64,000 nucleotides of DNA from NCBI GenBank assembly GCA_914767715.1, contig OU612070.1, forward strand, positions 8,759,501 through 8,823,500. Reading direction: 5' to 3'. Under the pieces are notes generated by a model. The model ran no database searches and was not told the origin of the DNA. It worked only from the letters and a program-made list of their open reading frames with translations. The translations under genes and the position numbers were made by a program. This DNA comes from Membranipora membranacea. Lineage: Eukaryota > Bryozoa > Gymnolaemata > Cheilostomatida > Membraniporidae. Numbering within the stretch: position 1 is the first letter of the stretch; each line of letters opens with the position of its first letter. This document shows positions 1-10,482 of this stretch, piece by piece.

Positions 1-434
1 TCCATGTGTGTCGAGAAAAACTTTTGAGGATTCTAAAATCAAGAGATTGTCTGACGTAGTGTAAGTGTCAATAAAATATCACAGACGAGCAGGAGAGACT
101 ACAGCTGAAAGGTAGGTAGTACTAGTGATTAAAAACCTCCCATCGAGTAAGCGGCCAACACATGTGAGCAGAACTCTGTGATCCACAAGATATGAATAAC
201 TATGGGCCAGCCAATACCTGATAAAAGAAAGGTGTACAAGAGTAAGGTATTTGAATAATGAAATTTTGACTATAAATACTGTAGTGTTTATGTAAATGCA
301 CAGATATTCTATACTATCTCTAAATTTTTCTTCCTAGTGCAGATTTTAATCATACACAAGAAGCAATGACAACGTGGTTAAAGACCAGAGGATTTCATGT
401 TTAAGAATCGATAAAAGATTTGTGGACTACTCAC

Positions 435-498
435 CATTTGCTGGTTGAATGAGTACAGCGAAAAGCACAAGAGTTGTGAAGTAACGAAGAATATCCAT
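435..498 (-). CDS. Putative signal-peptide first exon of a secreted protein (partial gene)
   Basis: A short minus-strand exon starts at an ATG (496-498) and encodes about 21 residues with the form of a secretory signal peptide: a short polar start (MDILRY), a hydrophobic core (LVLFAVLI) and a small-residue end (QPANG). A consensus GT-GAGT donor follows directly, leaving one coding base. This is a common architecture for first exons of secreted proteins. A TATTTAAA box lies about 130 bp upstream on the same strand (near 627-634). The remaining exons would lie below position 435 or off the window's left edge; I found no convincing one in 1-434. The product is unknown. The call rests on signal-peptide form plus donor only and could be chance. 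Confidence 0.35.
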
Positions 499-1329
499 TT
501 TGAAAAGAAGGTTGTAAGGTTTTGAGCCTTCAACAAGCGTATGAGTAGAGTTTTTGCCCAGATTTGCTTTAAGATAAGCTCTTTTAAATTTGTTTTGGGG
601 TAAGCAGCTGCATGCACTCTGTTTAAATACCTTCTCTAACCATGACATAACTCATTGTTGTGATGTCATGAAAAAGCAAAAAACGACCCATGTGTCAAGT
701 TTTTGCTTTGGTATCCAGGGAACACCCGTACAAATATATGAGGGAACACTCAAGAATACCCATAATTCCTCCATCTATCATATCAGGTGGTTTGTTGAAT
801 CATAACTTTGGAGCATAAAAACCCCTGCATGGCATGGATCTCAAACAAAAATTCTGCAAAAAAATGACCTTTTGCAGACTCTGACATAAAATCATTACCA
901 GGTAAACAGGCAGTGATGAAATAAAAAAAACTAAATACATCATCAATCAGTGTCATCATTGATCTCAAAAAATAAAGACTGGACACTTCTGATCTTGAGC
1001 TGCCAGTCTCTGGATACATTACATCACTGACACCCACCCCTAACCTTGGTGCACCAAAGTATTATCTGTGCAAAAAAATTCAATCTGGCAGAGGAGTTTG
1101 GCATCATCGAGGCACTTCTATAGCCGAACTGTGTTATGCATGAATATATTAAAAATAATTAAAATTGGCTGAACAAAGCTGGTCCGACACTTATCCATGA
1201 CTCAATAAAAGACATCTTGGCCAACATCTTCAATTTGTTGTGACTTCTACATCTTGAGTTGTAAAAATACCCCCAGGCTGCATTGACTTTGACACACTTG
1301 AAACTAAAGCTAAACTTTCACCTTTTTCT

Positions 1330-1441
1330 TAGATCAAGTTTGCTCCTTTTTTCCCCCGTTGGAATTGCCCCCTCTCTACTGACACGCCGAAGGTAGAGGG
1401 GGGCAATTCCAACGGGGGAAAAATGGAGCAAACTTGATCTA
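1330..1441. mobile_element. Foldback MITE with 9-bp target duplication (Mutator-like size class)
   Basis: A 112-bp element with near-perfect terminal inverted repeats of about 48 bp, starting TAGATCAAGTTTGCTCC and ending in its reverse complement, with a central spacer of only about 15 bp. It is flanked by identical 9-bp direct repeats CCTTTTTCT at 1321-1329 and 1442-1450. Long TIRs with a 9-bp duplication fit the Mutator (MULE) superfamily, whose duplications are about 8-11 bp. It is too short to code for anything. Superfamily assignment is an inference from duplication length alone. Confidence 0.75.
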
Positions 1442-3189
1442 CCTTTTTCTAGTGTAAATGATTGGGTGTGTGTTATCAATTCCAAGTTGTGATTACGGAA
1501 ATTTAGTTTGATAATTTGAATAGCAGTGGAATAGCAAAGAAATCTATCAATTAATGATCAAAAAAATAATAATTAGGTTTAGCCGTGTTTTTCCAGATTG
1601 AAAATTACAACAAGCCAGTAAACTTCAACTCTCGTCACAGAAGACATATATACAATGATTTGTTGGCATCAAACTTTCTCTTTCAGATTGGAAAAATATT
1701 GCAAGAACATTATCTCCAAATAAAACCATTTTGCTCAAAATTCAGTGCAGAGAGTTTGACTATCAAGAAAGTAAAAAAGTCAAGTCAAATCCAAAATCAT
1801 TAGTCAATTGGGTGGCATAAACTCAACCAAGACTGAAAGGATTATGTCAGATTAGTGGTGGTAAACATAGTGGTATCATAAAGTTGAAGTTGTTTCCTTT
1901 TTTGTTTTTTATGATGGACTATGACAAAACAAACCATGATGAAGTATTTGGCACTGTAAACTATAATTGCACAATTTTCTATTATGAGGAGAAGATGGAC
2001 AAAAGTGTGTGTTGCAACAAAATATTGTAGGTCACTCTCACCATAAACAAACTTAAATCCGAGCCTAAACTCAAACTCTAATTAATAATTTTATGATTTT
2101 TTGTCCTTATTCATTGTACCAGGTCTTTGTTGAACACATGCACAGTTATGCCTACAATTAATGAAACAGAATAATACAGGTTACGACTGACACTAATATT
2201 TGTCTGTTGTTGAGATGGCTCTGCCATGACTGTGACTTATTAATGATGACCCATGGCCCAAGATAATGTCAAAATGATGGATTTTATATTCCAGTCTCAA
2301 AGCCCAGTCGGCAGAAAAATTGAGAGTACTTTGTACATGGATCAAAGAAAATATGTGTAACCAACCTGTCAGGTTGGAATTCTTGCCATCCAACTAGAAA
2401 TTCTGAGTGAACTTGATGATAAAGTGACAAGTTCATATGGAAGTTAGCTTCCTCGTCTTAATATTCTTGTTTACATTAGTATTCAGGACCACTTATTCTC
2501 ACATTATTTTTAACAGAAATAATTAACAAATTGATCTGTATTTAAAATGAGTTTACGTGACCTGGTCAAATGATTGTCTCAGTCTCAGAGCCACTAACAT
2601 TGAGTCACAATGTGATGACCTACAAATGACATGCAACATTTTCTGCAAAAACAAATAATCCTGGCATCAACGTCTGTTGCCTAAACACCAAGCATCAACA
2701 CGACCCCACCGTACAAGTAGCAGTAACTCTATAATCCCTTTCCGCACTGCTCTTGCTAGCAAATGTCTGTTTGCGAATTACTTCAAATTGCTATGATGAT
2801 TTGTGAATTATGACAATGGAAATCAGCAGCTCAATTTTAAAATTTTGATGCAAACGCTTAAGTTTTTATTGTTGTAAATCAGATCAATTATATACACTTT
2901 AAATGTATTCAGATTGATATCAACAAAGTAATCATCAATCAGTCTCAAACTATATGAATCAACTCCATCATTAATTTAAAATCTAGTTTTTTTTATCTTT
3001 TGTAATCTGAAACACCCAAACAACAATGATATCAGAATAATATTATGGTGTAGCTTCTTTTTGCTGAGATTCCTCTGCGCAAAAAAATATAGTTTGCCTT
3101 ATATTGCCATATTAGGTTGCCCCACTAGCCGTGATCAAGGCTTACACGTGAATTGTTAGAGTGCAGCTTACCTCATCATTAAAATTTTG

Positions 3190-3384
3190 ATAGTAGAGGG
3201 ATGCAAGGTGCCCTAAATCATCGTACTGAGAATGTGATACATCCTAAAGAACTAGAGTGCATCCCAGAGGTGAGGCCATAGAAGACCTCCTGAGCGTGGG
3301 TGTGCAGCAAGCTGCCAAAACTGAACTGGCACTAATCAGCCATCGGCAGTGACACTTTGATCTTAGCTAATAGGCCGAGAAGCG
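3190..3384 (-). repeat. U2-snRNA-headed SINE-like repeat, copy 1
   Basis: Read on the minus strand from 3384, the element begins CGCTTCTCGGCCTATTAGCT and continues with AAGATCAAAGTG. This is almost the invariant first ~30 nt of U2 snRNA (CGCTTCTCGGCCTTTTGGCT then AAGATCAAGTG). After that it diverges into a body shared with the copies at 3386-3579 and 10,708-10,930, including GGAGGTCTTCTATGGCCTCA and a GATGCA..TCTAG block. The branch-site-pairing GUAGUA segment and an Sm site are not recognisable, so it is not a working U2 gene. A SINE or retroposed U2 chimera is the best reading. Confidence 0.7.
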
Positions 3385-3385
3385 T

Positions 3386-3579
3386 AATACCATTATGCTG
3401 CTTAGTAAGAAACAGAAGATTGGGCTGCCCCTAAAGAGGGACGCAAGGTGCCCTAAGTCCACATACTGAGAATGTGATACATAATAGAATACAAGAATGC
3501 ATCCTAGAGGTGAGGCCATAGAAGACCTCCTAATCGTGGGTGTGCAGCGAGCTGCCAAAACTGAACTGGCACTAATCAC
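3386..3579 (-). repeat. U2-headed repeat family, copy 2 (headless, tandem with copy 1)
   Basis: The body matches copy 1 at about 80-90 percent by eye (TGATTAGTGCCAGTTCAG, GGAGGTCTTCTATGGCCTCA, GTATCACATTCTCAGTA). It lacks the U2-like head, beginning at TGATTAGTGCC. Its tail (GGGGCAGCCCAATCTTCTG and the next ~30 nt) runs directly into the head of copy 1, so the two form a head-to-tail dimer on the minus strand. The tail is shared with the copy at 10,708-10,930, which helps define the family's 3' end. Confidence 0.65.
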
Positions 3580-4509
3580 ATATTTTGCAGGTAAATAATT
3601 AGCATGTTGCGTTTAGCTGACCCTTCACATCCTGAGTTATTGCAGGCCCTTCATTCTAGGGGAGTCAAGGAGACACTGGCTACCTTAGACCGCTAAACAA
3701 AGTTTTCTGAAAAACTATTATTGGATAATCAATGTCAGAATCAGCTCATTTTGAACTAAGACTTGTCTTATTTACTTTTTTTCTAAACTATACAGCCCTA
3801 TTTTGCATCACCGGTTTTTCGGCGTTTTTCTTCTTGCGAAGCATGAACTCAATTCGCAGGCTTACTGGTCTACCCCCATAGGTAGCAATCTAATTCATCA
3901 ACTTTTAAAATAGTTTATTGCCAGCAATGAATTATACACAGAGTAATGGAACATATTTACTCCTGTCAGCATTTATGTCAACCAGTGATCTACATAATAA
4001 ATGATATATAACGATTATACCACATGAATATAACTTGTAGAAGCAGCTAAAACTGAGACTAAAAGTTACAAAGGACAATCAAAAAGTCCGGAGTCACAGA
4101 AAATTCCCATACAACACACATTCAATGAAGTTTTTGTTAAAATCTGCCAGCAGATTGAGGGGGAACTAAAACTACAGACAAACAGGATTAAGTTTAATCT
4201 AGAAAATACCAGGCATACTGCTTGTGCATGGCCAGTGAAAAAAATTCAGCTGACATTTTGATGATGAAAAACCTCATTTCTAAATACAAAAATTAAAATC
4301 TCAACTGAGATGGGAGTCCAACATCCTAAGTAAAAGTTATAAAATAATTATTGAAAGTTAACTAATTTCAGTGTAGAGGTTTCAAGCATAAAAATATTGT
4401 TCGTTCCTGCTGCTATCCTATGTTTACTGGGATTCAGGGCAGGAGTGTCATACAGCATGCACCCTTTTAATAACAACTGTAAAAGTTTGCACACAAATTA
4501 CAAATTGGA

Positions 4510-7500
4510 TTATATCGTATAAACTTTGTAGACACTTACAGCATCATCATCATTGCACATTGCATTTTGAGGCCTGGGAAATTTCACACTGTGGACAGAA
4601 ACCTCCGCCAGAAGGCCACCCGATATCGCAGAGTTGAAAGAGCTGGCATTTCCAATTATTTCAGACCTGCATGAATCATCTGGCTTCTGCTGTAATAGTT
4701 CTTGTTGTTGTGCAACTTCTTCTAGATGACCTGTTCCTGTTTGGATCCGGCTACAACCGCCATCAGTGCCATCAGTGCCATCAGTAGGAGTTTCCACTTC
4801 CAGGTAGATTCCCTTTTCTCTCATAGCTATTGAGACTGAGTGCAACAGACTCGGGGATGAACAGTCCATATTCAGGGGTGTGCCTTTACATGTCATCACT
4901 GTGTTGTCTGAATTATTACATTGTTCAAAATCGCTGACCGTTTCATATTCATTGACGCTGGTGTTATCTTGATGATTGTCTGCTCTTGTATTCAGTTCAT
5001 ATCCATACAATGAGTCTAATTCATTGTATTCCTCTTCACAGAGATCTAAAACATTAAAGTCAGATATGCATATACTAGTAATGTTGTGCCCATTAATAAT
5101 TTAACACTCTGCAGTAAAGTCCCAACCCCAACACAATTATATAATATTAATATGGTTATTATTTCGTATATTTACAAAATACTTTTTTTATTAATCAACT
5201 TTCTGAAGATTCATACTACAATGTAATTCCAGTGTAATTCCTGTGTTATGCAGATTTACCCGCTGTATATTTTTTACCGTGCCTCTTCTTTCCATGGAAT
5301 ATGTTCACCAATTTTTTTCAGTTCTCAGTATCGATCACAGTAGGGATAAGATGATGACCTTCCCTTTAACCCAAAAAAGGGCTGGAATGCCTTATAACTG
5401 ACTCTGATTTTTGAAATTTTCCTGGGGAGGTCCTAACCCTCTTGGCGGGAAAGCGCCTCTCCCGCAGCCACCCCGCCACCCCCTACCACTTCATAGATGC
5501 AGCCCTGACTCTCTGTATAAACTTTTATCTATTACATCTGTCATCTAGTAGGCCAGTACACATGTGCATAAAACAATCTGTTGAAAAATCCATTGAGCTT
5601 ATGAAGCTAACACATGTTCCACTCAAATTACTGGCTTTTCCCACTACAGTTATTGTAGCTGATCGTAAATTAAAGCTAGAGGACACCAATATATTGTTGT
5701 AAGCCTTGACTTGTAATTGTATTATTTGCCAAAGACCAATTTGTTTTCGCCTAACATCCTTACTGTGTTATTCAGCAGTGACTACGGTTACAATCACCAA
5801 TTTTTGACATTCATGGGAATCTAATATCAAAACACAAGTATATACACTGGTAATCTGCGTTATCTGGCTACCTGTTACCTGCTACCCTCGATATGGTGTG
5901 CAGGACTACTTCCAATGCAACTAGCACTTCAAGATCTATCGCTAGCTGACAAAACCACAGTGTCAGTAGTTACTGCTGGCCGATCCTGCATTGGCAGCAT
6001 TTATTTGCAAAGTCACTGTAGTATGTCACTGTAGTGAATGTTATAAACTCATGACTGGGTTTTCGCACAACTCTGTTTTCCCCATGACTGGGTTTTCCCC
6101 AGGACTGGGTTTTCCCTATGACTGGGTTTCCCAGGACGGGGTTTTCCCCAGGGGTTGGATTTACCCACAGCTCGGTTTTTTCCACATATGGTTTTCCCCG
6201 TAACTGGGTTTTCCTCATGACTGGGTTTTCCCTGTGGGTTGGATTTACCCACAGCTCGGTTTTCTCCATATATGGGTTTTTCCTTCAACTCGGTTTTCTC
6301 CATGACTGGGTTTTCCCTACATCTGGGTTTTCCCCAGGGCTTGGATTTACCCACAGCTCGGTTTTCCCCAGGGCTTGGTTTTCCCCGAGGCTTGGGTTTC
6401 CCCTTGGATTGGGTTTTCCCCACAGCTCGGTTATCCCCAGGGCTGGGTTTTCCCCGTAACTCGGTTTTCCCAAAGGCTGAGTTTTCCCCAGGGCTTGGAT
6501 TTCCACACAGCTAGGTTTTCCCAATGTCTGGGTTTTCACCAGGGCCAGGTTTTCCTCACAACTCGGTTTTCCAAAAAAACAATGTAAAAACACAGAAGTT
6601 ATGTGCACAATTTGGTTTCGAGATCTTTACAACTTTGAGCTGTCCTGTGTGCAAGTAACAATGAGTCATTTTAGAGTCTTGTTCTTAAATGAAATATATT
6701 GTGCAAGTCGATTATTTATTTAAACTCGACAATGTATTATCAGGTTGTATGACAAATATGGTTTTTGATGGACCACGTGGACTAGTTTATTTAGCTCTTT
6801 TAGGTTACCAGCTGATGGTAATTCGTTTATGAGGATTAGCTGTAAGACATGACACTTTCAATGCGCTTCGTATGAGGCTGTATTTGTGCTGTATTTGTAT
6901 CTGTATTTTTGCTGGCTGACTGTCTAAAAGGCTAATAATCTCATGATCTAAGGATGTTTACAGAATTTTTCGTGATCAGAACATTTTTATTTGAGGGTAG
7001 GACAGTTTAGAGGTATTTGGATTGACCAGGTGCCGGTCTTTCGATTACATTTGAGTGGATGAGTGGGTGAGTGGATAGCTTCGATCATATCACAGAGAAA
7101 ATTGATCGAATGCCCTGTTGGCTATTAGGTCCTCATAATCCAAATTATAGTCATAACTAATAGTCGCAGTGTTTATAATATGACTTTGGGTAATCCACCC
7201 TTGTCTTGTTTATGATCCACAGAGTATCACTTGGTGCTGCTTGAACCCAAAACCTACCCTGTGTCAATCAACAGCATTATTCATAGACAAATTAATTGTC
7301 ACTAATACTTAGGAAGTCAGGAGTGGTAAGAACTTGTGATCTTATGATCCAGGTTCGTCTTGGCGCCGGCTGTCATTTCTGATTTGGTGCTGGCAAGCCA
7401 TTCATCCCTAGCCAGGTCTGTTTGGATCAGGACCATAAAGACAAGAGGTCTTCTGTGTGCTTGCACCCAGTATTAAAATCCCCCTATGCCTCTTTGAAAA

Positions 7501-8389
7501 AGGAGTAGCCAACAACTGCGGGCAAGGGTATAGGTTATCTACCGCACAAGTCCGTTAAATAGGGCGGTTAAATCAAGATCAAGTGTGCGATGTACTTACT
7601 TATTGAACTATGGTTCTAACATCTTTCTATGAATTCTCTCTGTCTTGTTCCATTTGTTACCAGATTATGTCAAGTTTATTTGTCTCAAGTATCGAGTTTC
7701 ATGTAATAACGAAAACCAGTGAAAACTGGCTGTTTACGAAAATAAAACATTTATAATATAAGCGTTTTATTTTTCATTTTATACCAAAAAATATATAAAT
7801 CAGCGGCCAAACCATTAGTTCAGAATTGTATGACATAACCACCTACCAGGTGCGACAGGTCGGCTTGGTAGAAGACGAGGTGAACGATGCCTCTGCTTCT
7901 TTTCAGGTATCCTATAATGTATAATGATTGCAACAATTCGTAAGCCGCTCACTAAGAATAGAAAACATCTATCCTCAATAATACAACACATGAGAATGCG
8001 TGTGAGGCTACGATTAGTTTTTGGCGCAACTAACCATGCCATCATCTGAGTTTCAAAAGGTCTAATGAATTGACAGGTATCAAAAGTGAACTTTGAACTC
8101 ACCTCCTAAAGCTCTGTAAACCTTGTATTATTAAAGTGGATATCGAGATAAGAATGCTGAGAGTAAACAAGGATAATGTGATAATAATTGCCACCACAAA
8201 AAAGCTAGCCATGTGATCCCATGACTCCTTGTTAGAAGCGGTGGTAACATCTTCTCCTCCACTCTTCTGATGCTTGCTCATCGCTTCCGCAGATTCTGTT
8301 AATGATGAAAAGATGTTCTGTATGAAATTAAGTAGTTTGGAATGATAAAAGTTGTTTCTCCAGCTCCAAAACAAGCTCAAAACCAACAT
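4510..8389 (-). CDS. Predicted single-pass membrane protein with tyrosine-rich cytoplasmic tail
   Basis: Three exons join with consistent phases: 8389-8103, 7911-7847 and 5045-4510 (TAA stop), 888 nt, 295 residues. Donors are GTGAGT and GTAGGT; acceptors end TTATAG and TTTTAG. Residues ~60-86 (exon 1) form one hydrophobic transmembrane helix (MASFFVVAIIITLSLF..). Exon 2 is basic (EKKQRHRSPR), as expected just inside the membrane. Exon 3 is an acidic Ser/Thr/Asn-rich tail with several YxxΦ-type tyrosines (YNEL, YETV, YLEV) that could bind SH2 domains if phosphorylated. I do not recognise a family; a signalling receptor is inferred. The start is uncertain: an acceptor-like CATTAACAG at 8296-8304 would allow exon 1 to begin at 8295 with an unseen ectodomain upstream. 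Intron 2 (5046-7846) contains the minisatellite at ~6050-6575 and a dispersed repeat at 7424-7580. Confidence 0.5.
6050..6575. repeat. Minisatellite, ~18-20 bp unit, about 25 copies
   Basis: A tandem array of degenerate units of the form TGACTGGGTTTTCCCCA (plus strand), with variants such as CAGCTCGGTTTTCCCC and GGGCTTGGATTTACCCACAG. Higher-order structure is visible: a block containing TTGGATTTACCCACAGCTCG recurs. The unit has no stop codon in most frames and its length is not a multiple of three, so overlapping open frames appear on both strands across 5970-6608; these are by-products of the repeat. It lies in an intron of the predicted membrane-protein gene. Confidence 0.9.
7424..7580 (+). 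repeat. Dispersed SINE-like repeat, copy A
   Basis: About 160 bp is shared with 15,511-15,680 in the same orientation: both start GGATCAGGACCATAAA, then TGTGTGCTTGCACCCAGTAT, TCCCCCT.TGCCTCTT.GAAAAAG, AGTAGCC..CAACTGC, GGCAAGGGTAT and a TTAAAT.GGGCGG end. Two copies in one window with different flanks indicate a dispersed family. I see no clear pol III box pair and no poly(A) tail, so the class is uncertain. Confidence 0.6.
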
Positions 8390-8633
8390 TCTCAGACAAC
8401 CAGAAGTTACGTAAAGGTGTTGAAGAAGACTTTATGAGCATTTGCTCTTGAGCAGGGAGACCCCATATGATGTGAATTTAATCAATAATTTAATATCTCA
8501 AATGTAGAATTTCATTTCTCACCTTTTCATTTTCATAAATGCAATTCTAATATTTGAAAAATTTACCCTAGGAAAAAATAGCTCAAATATTTGATCGCTT
8601 ACAATTCTCTCTGTGATATTATACATTTACCTA

Positions 8634-8759
8634 GTTTAAGAGCTCAAACGGTGGCGGGATGCTGGTAGAGGCACTTCATTGTCAACCACAACCAGAAGAA
8701 AAAGTGGTTGGTATTGAAATGCCTCTACAAGCATCCCGCCACCGTTTGAGTGCTTAAAC
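8634..8759. mobile_element. 126-bp TA-flanked palindromic MITE
   Basis: Long inverted repeats of about 56 bp with a spacer of roughly 15 bp: GTTTAAGAGCTCAAACGGTG at the left end and CACCGTTTGAGTGCTTAAAC at the right. A TA dinucleotide flanks each end (8632-8633 and 8760-8761), compatible with Tc1/mariner-type insertion. A handful of mismatches separate the arms. It lies between the sepiapterin reductase-like gene and the membrane-protein gene. Confidence 0.7.
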
Positions 8760-8949
8760 TAACATTTGCTTTTTTTTGTCTAAAGCTGCTGGCTCACAGT
8801 TAGGTTTCAGGTATAAATGCATGTTTGTTTAACCACCTGCTGTCCAAAATGTCCAATTTTCAGATATGAAACTTAGTTGCTAACCACCTTTTGTATACAA
8901 CTAGTGGTTGACAAATACTGACCTTAATATGAAAAAAAAAATTCATTGT

Positions 8950-9115
8950 TGTGTACGTGGTTGTGACATTGTTATGTATGCAGACGACAACATTGTATAC
9001 CTGATTCCAAAGTCAGACCCGTCAGCAGACACAACTCCTAACCGCACTAGATCGGGTAACTGATCGGGCAGTTGAGAATAACATGATAGTCAACGCCGCA
9101 ATTAAAAGACGTGCA
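8950..9115 (+). pseudogene. LINE reverse transcriptase relic (YADD motif)
   Basis: The plus strand encodes DIVMYADDNIVYL, the catalytic palm motif of non-LTR reverse transcriptases, then after a frame change a stretch reading ALDRVTDRAVENNMIVN. The latter fits the helix that follows the YADD motif in CR1/L2-like elements (typically ..L..V..WA..N.M.VN). Only about 50 codons remain and they are in two frames, so this is a dead fragment. Confidence 0.65.
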
Positions 9116-9548
9116 TTTGTACATATGATAAGGGTCGATTCTCTCTGTTACAATTTTGCTCTTTTAGTGATTTCATTTAAGAAAGATTGCTAAAGACAGT
9201 GTACAAGCACTTTATTCGAGAATTGTTTCCAACACATTCAGATCTTCTCTGTGCCATACGCAGCTTATATACTGCAGAAAGCTATAACTGGAAGAACATT
9301 GAAATAGCTTCTTTTTTTTTATCTAAACTATTATAACATAAAGACCTGCCGTTTTAGATTGAGGTTTATTGTCAGCATTTAAATAATTATATTTATGCCG
9401 TAAAAGATGTATGAATGTAGAAATTTAATAAACATCTCACAAGTTCATTTTCAATTGTCTCATAAATTCTCATTTAGCGTGTCTGGTTTAGCTTTAGTTG
9501 AGAGTCAAAATCCAGAACTTTTTCAGAGTCAGCTGCTTGTGTGAAAGA

Positions 9549-10482
9549 TCATAGGTCATCATGGTAGCTGACCTTCTCGCCCGATTTAAACTTATCAGCT
9601 TTCAGAATAGCAATCAGCTTCCTTGCGGATTCACTTGGTTCGAGTAGAACAGAATCTGGAGAACAAGAAAAAGAAAATGATGATTTGATTTTCTGAGCGT
9701 TTGCTTACATGAAGTTATGATAATAACTAAGCTAGCTCTGCTTTTACTTGCTCATTTCGGCGGGTTTGCATTCAATTAATCGATCAATAAATCAACCAAA
9801 AGAAGGCTATAAACTTACTTCCGAATCGTTGATCACAAGCTGTTTTGATGACTACGCTTATCATTTCTGTATCAAGTGCCCCTGGGGCGTATGATAATAC
9901 TCTCATATCTGGATAGTCATTCACCATGCAGGAAAAGAACGTCTCTCGTGCTGATTTATCTAAAGTAAAAGTTACTCCACCATTTATATGAATTTATATT
10001 AATTAATGTCTATTAATGTTATTGCAATGCTTTCCATTGAAAAAAAATTGTTCTGTGTTCTTAAGTAGAGTTTGAATATTTAAAAATGACCATGCAATGT
10101 GGCAAGATTCCATCAAGTATAAAAATACTATAATTTATTAAGTTTGAGGAATGTGTATTTTTGCTTCAACAACCGGACTTTTGAGATAATTTTTTTTATT
10201 TTTCAGATTTAGGCGCCAAAATTGTGGGTTGACTAGAAAGGTTAAACAGACAGAAAATGATGTTTACCACTTACTTGCACAGTAAAGAGCACAACCGCTG
10301 AGTGTCTGGATTTTGAAGCCTGAAGTGATGTTAACCACCATTTTGTTCCTGATTCGAGAGAATGCCGTCATGATAACGTTGTTGGCAGCGACAGCAGATA
10401 CAAAATTAGTCATCACATCTTCGGAAGCGTCTCTGAGCTGCCATGTCAGTGACTTACGACTTGGATCTAACGTAGCTGGTAC
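9549..10482 (-). CDS. SPR: Sepiapterin reductase-like short-chain dehydrogenase, 3' exons only
   Basis: Three minus-strand exons join in phase: 10482-10275 (the start could instead be 10475), 9959-9819 and 9655-9549 with a TGA stop, about 150 residues. They match the C-terminal two thirds of sepiapterin reductase, which makes tetrahydrobiopterin from 6-pyruvoyl-tetrahydropterin or sepiapterin with NADPH. Visible are the catalytic serine region (VVNITSG), the active-site YxxxK (ALYCANK, created across an intron), the NYAPG-like VLSYAPGALDTEM segment and the terminal motif KSGEKVSYHDD (KSGAHVDFYD in animal enzymes). The N-terminal Rossmann part with its GxxxGxG motif and the NNAG motif are not found between 10,483 and 13,965. 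The gene is therefore truncated, or its 5' exons are too diverged or distant for me to see. Confidence 0.75.

Larger units (their letters stand above)
499..4509. other. Intergenic region with scattered repeats
   Basis: I see no supportable coding exon on either strand. The stretch holds a 112-bp foldback element at 1330-1441 and two head-to-tail copies of the U2-headed repeat at 3190-3579, listed separately. The rest is AT-rich with no recognisable similarity. A TTTATT on the plus strand near 3913 could be a minus-strand AATAAA signal for the membrane-protein gene that ends at 4510, but it is about 600 bp away. Confidence 0.5.
8390..9548. other. Intergenic region between two minus-strand genes
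   Basis: This stretch holds the 126-bp MITE (8634-8759), a reverse transcriptase relic (8950-9115) and AT-rich sequence. A TTTATT at 9211-9216 reads as AATAAA on the minus strand, about 335 bp after the stop codon of the sepiapterin reductase-like gene, and could serve as its polyadenylation signal. Confidence 0.45.

Noticed and set aside
435-498. Extending the signal-peptide exon to a second exon near 120-225 (after a TTTTTATCAG-like site)
   Set aside because: The joined frame is hydrophobic without family resemblance and soon stops; the alternative frame is open but equally unrecognisable.
3604-3699. Plus-strand mini-ORF (about 31 codons) after a TTTTGCAG acceptor-like site
   Set aside because: Too short, no partner exon on the plus strand and no similarity.
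5970-6608. Several overlapping 70-120-codon open frames on both strands
   Set aside because: They all come from the stop-free units of the minisatellite; residue patterns simply repeat the unit in different frames.
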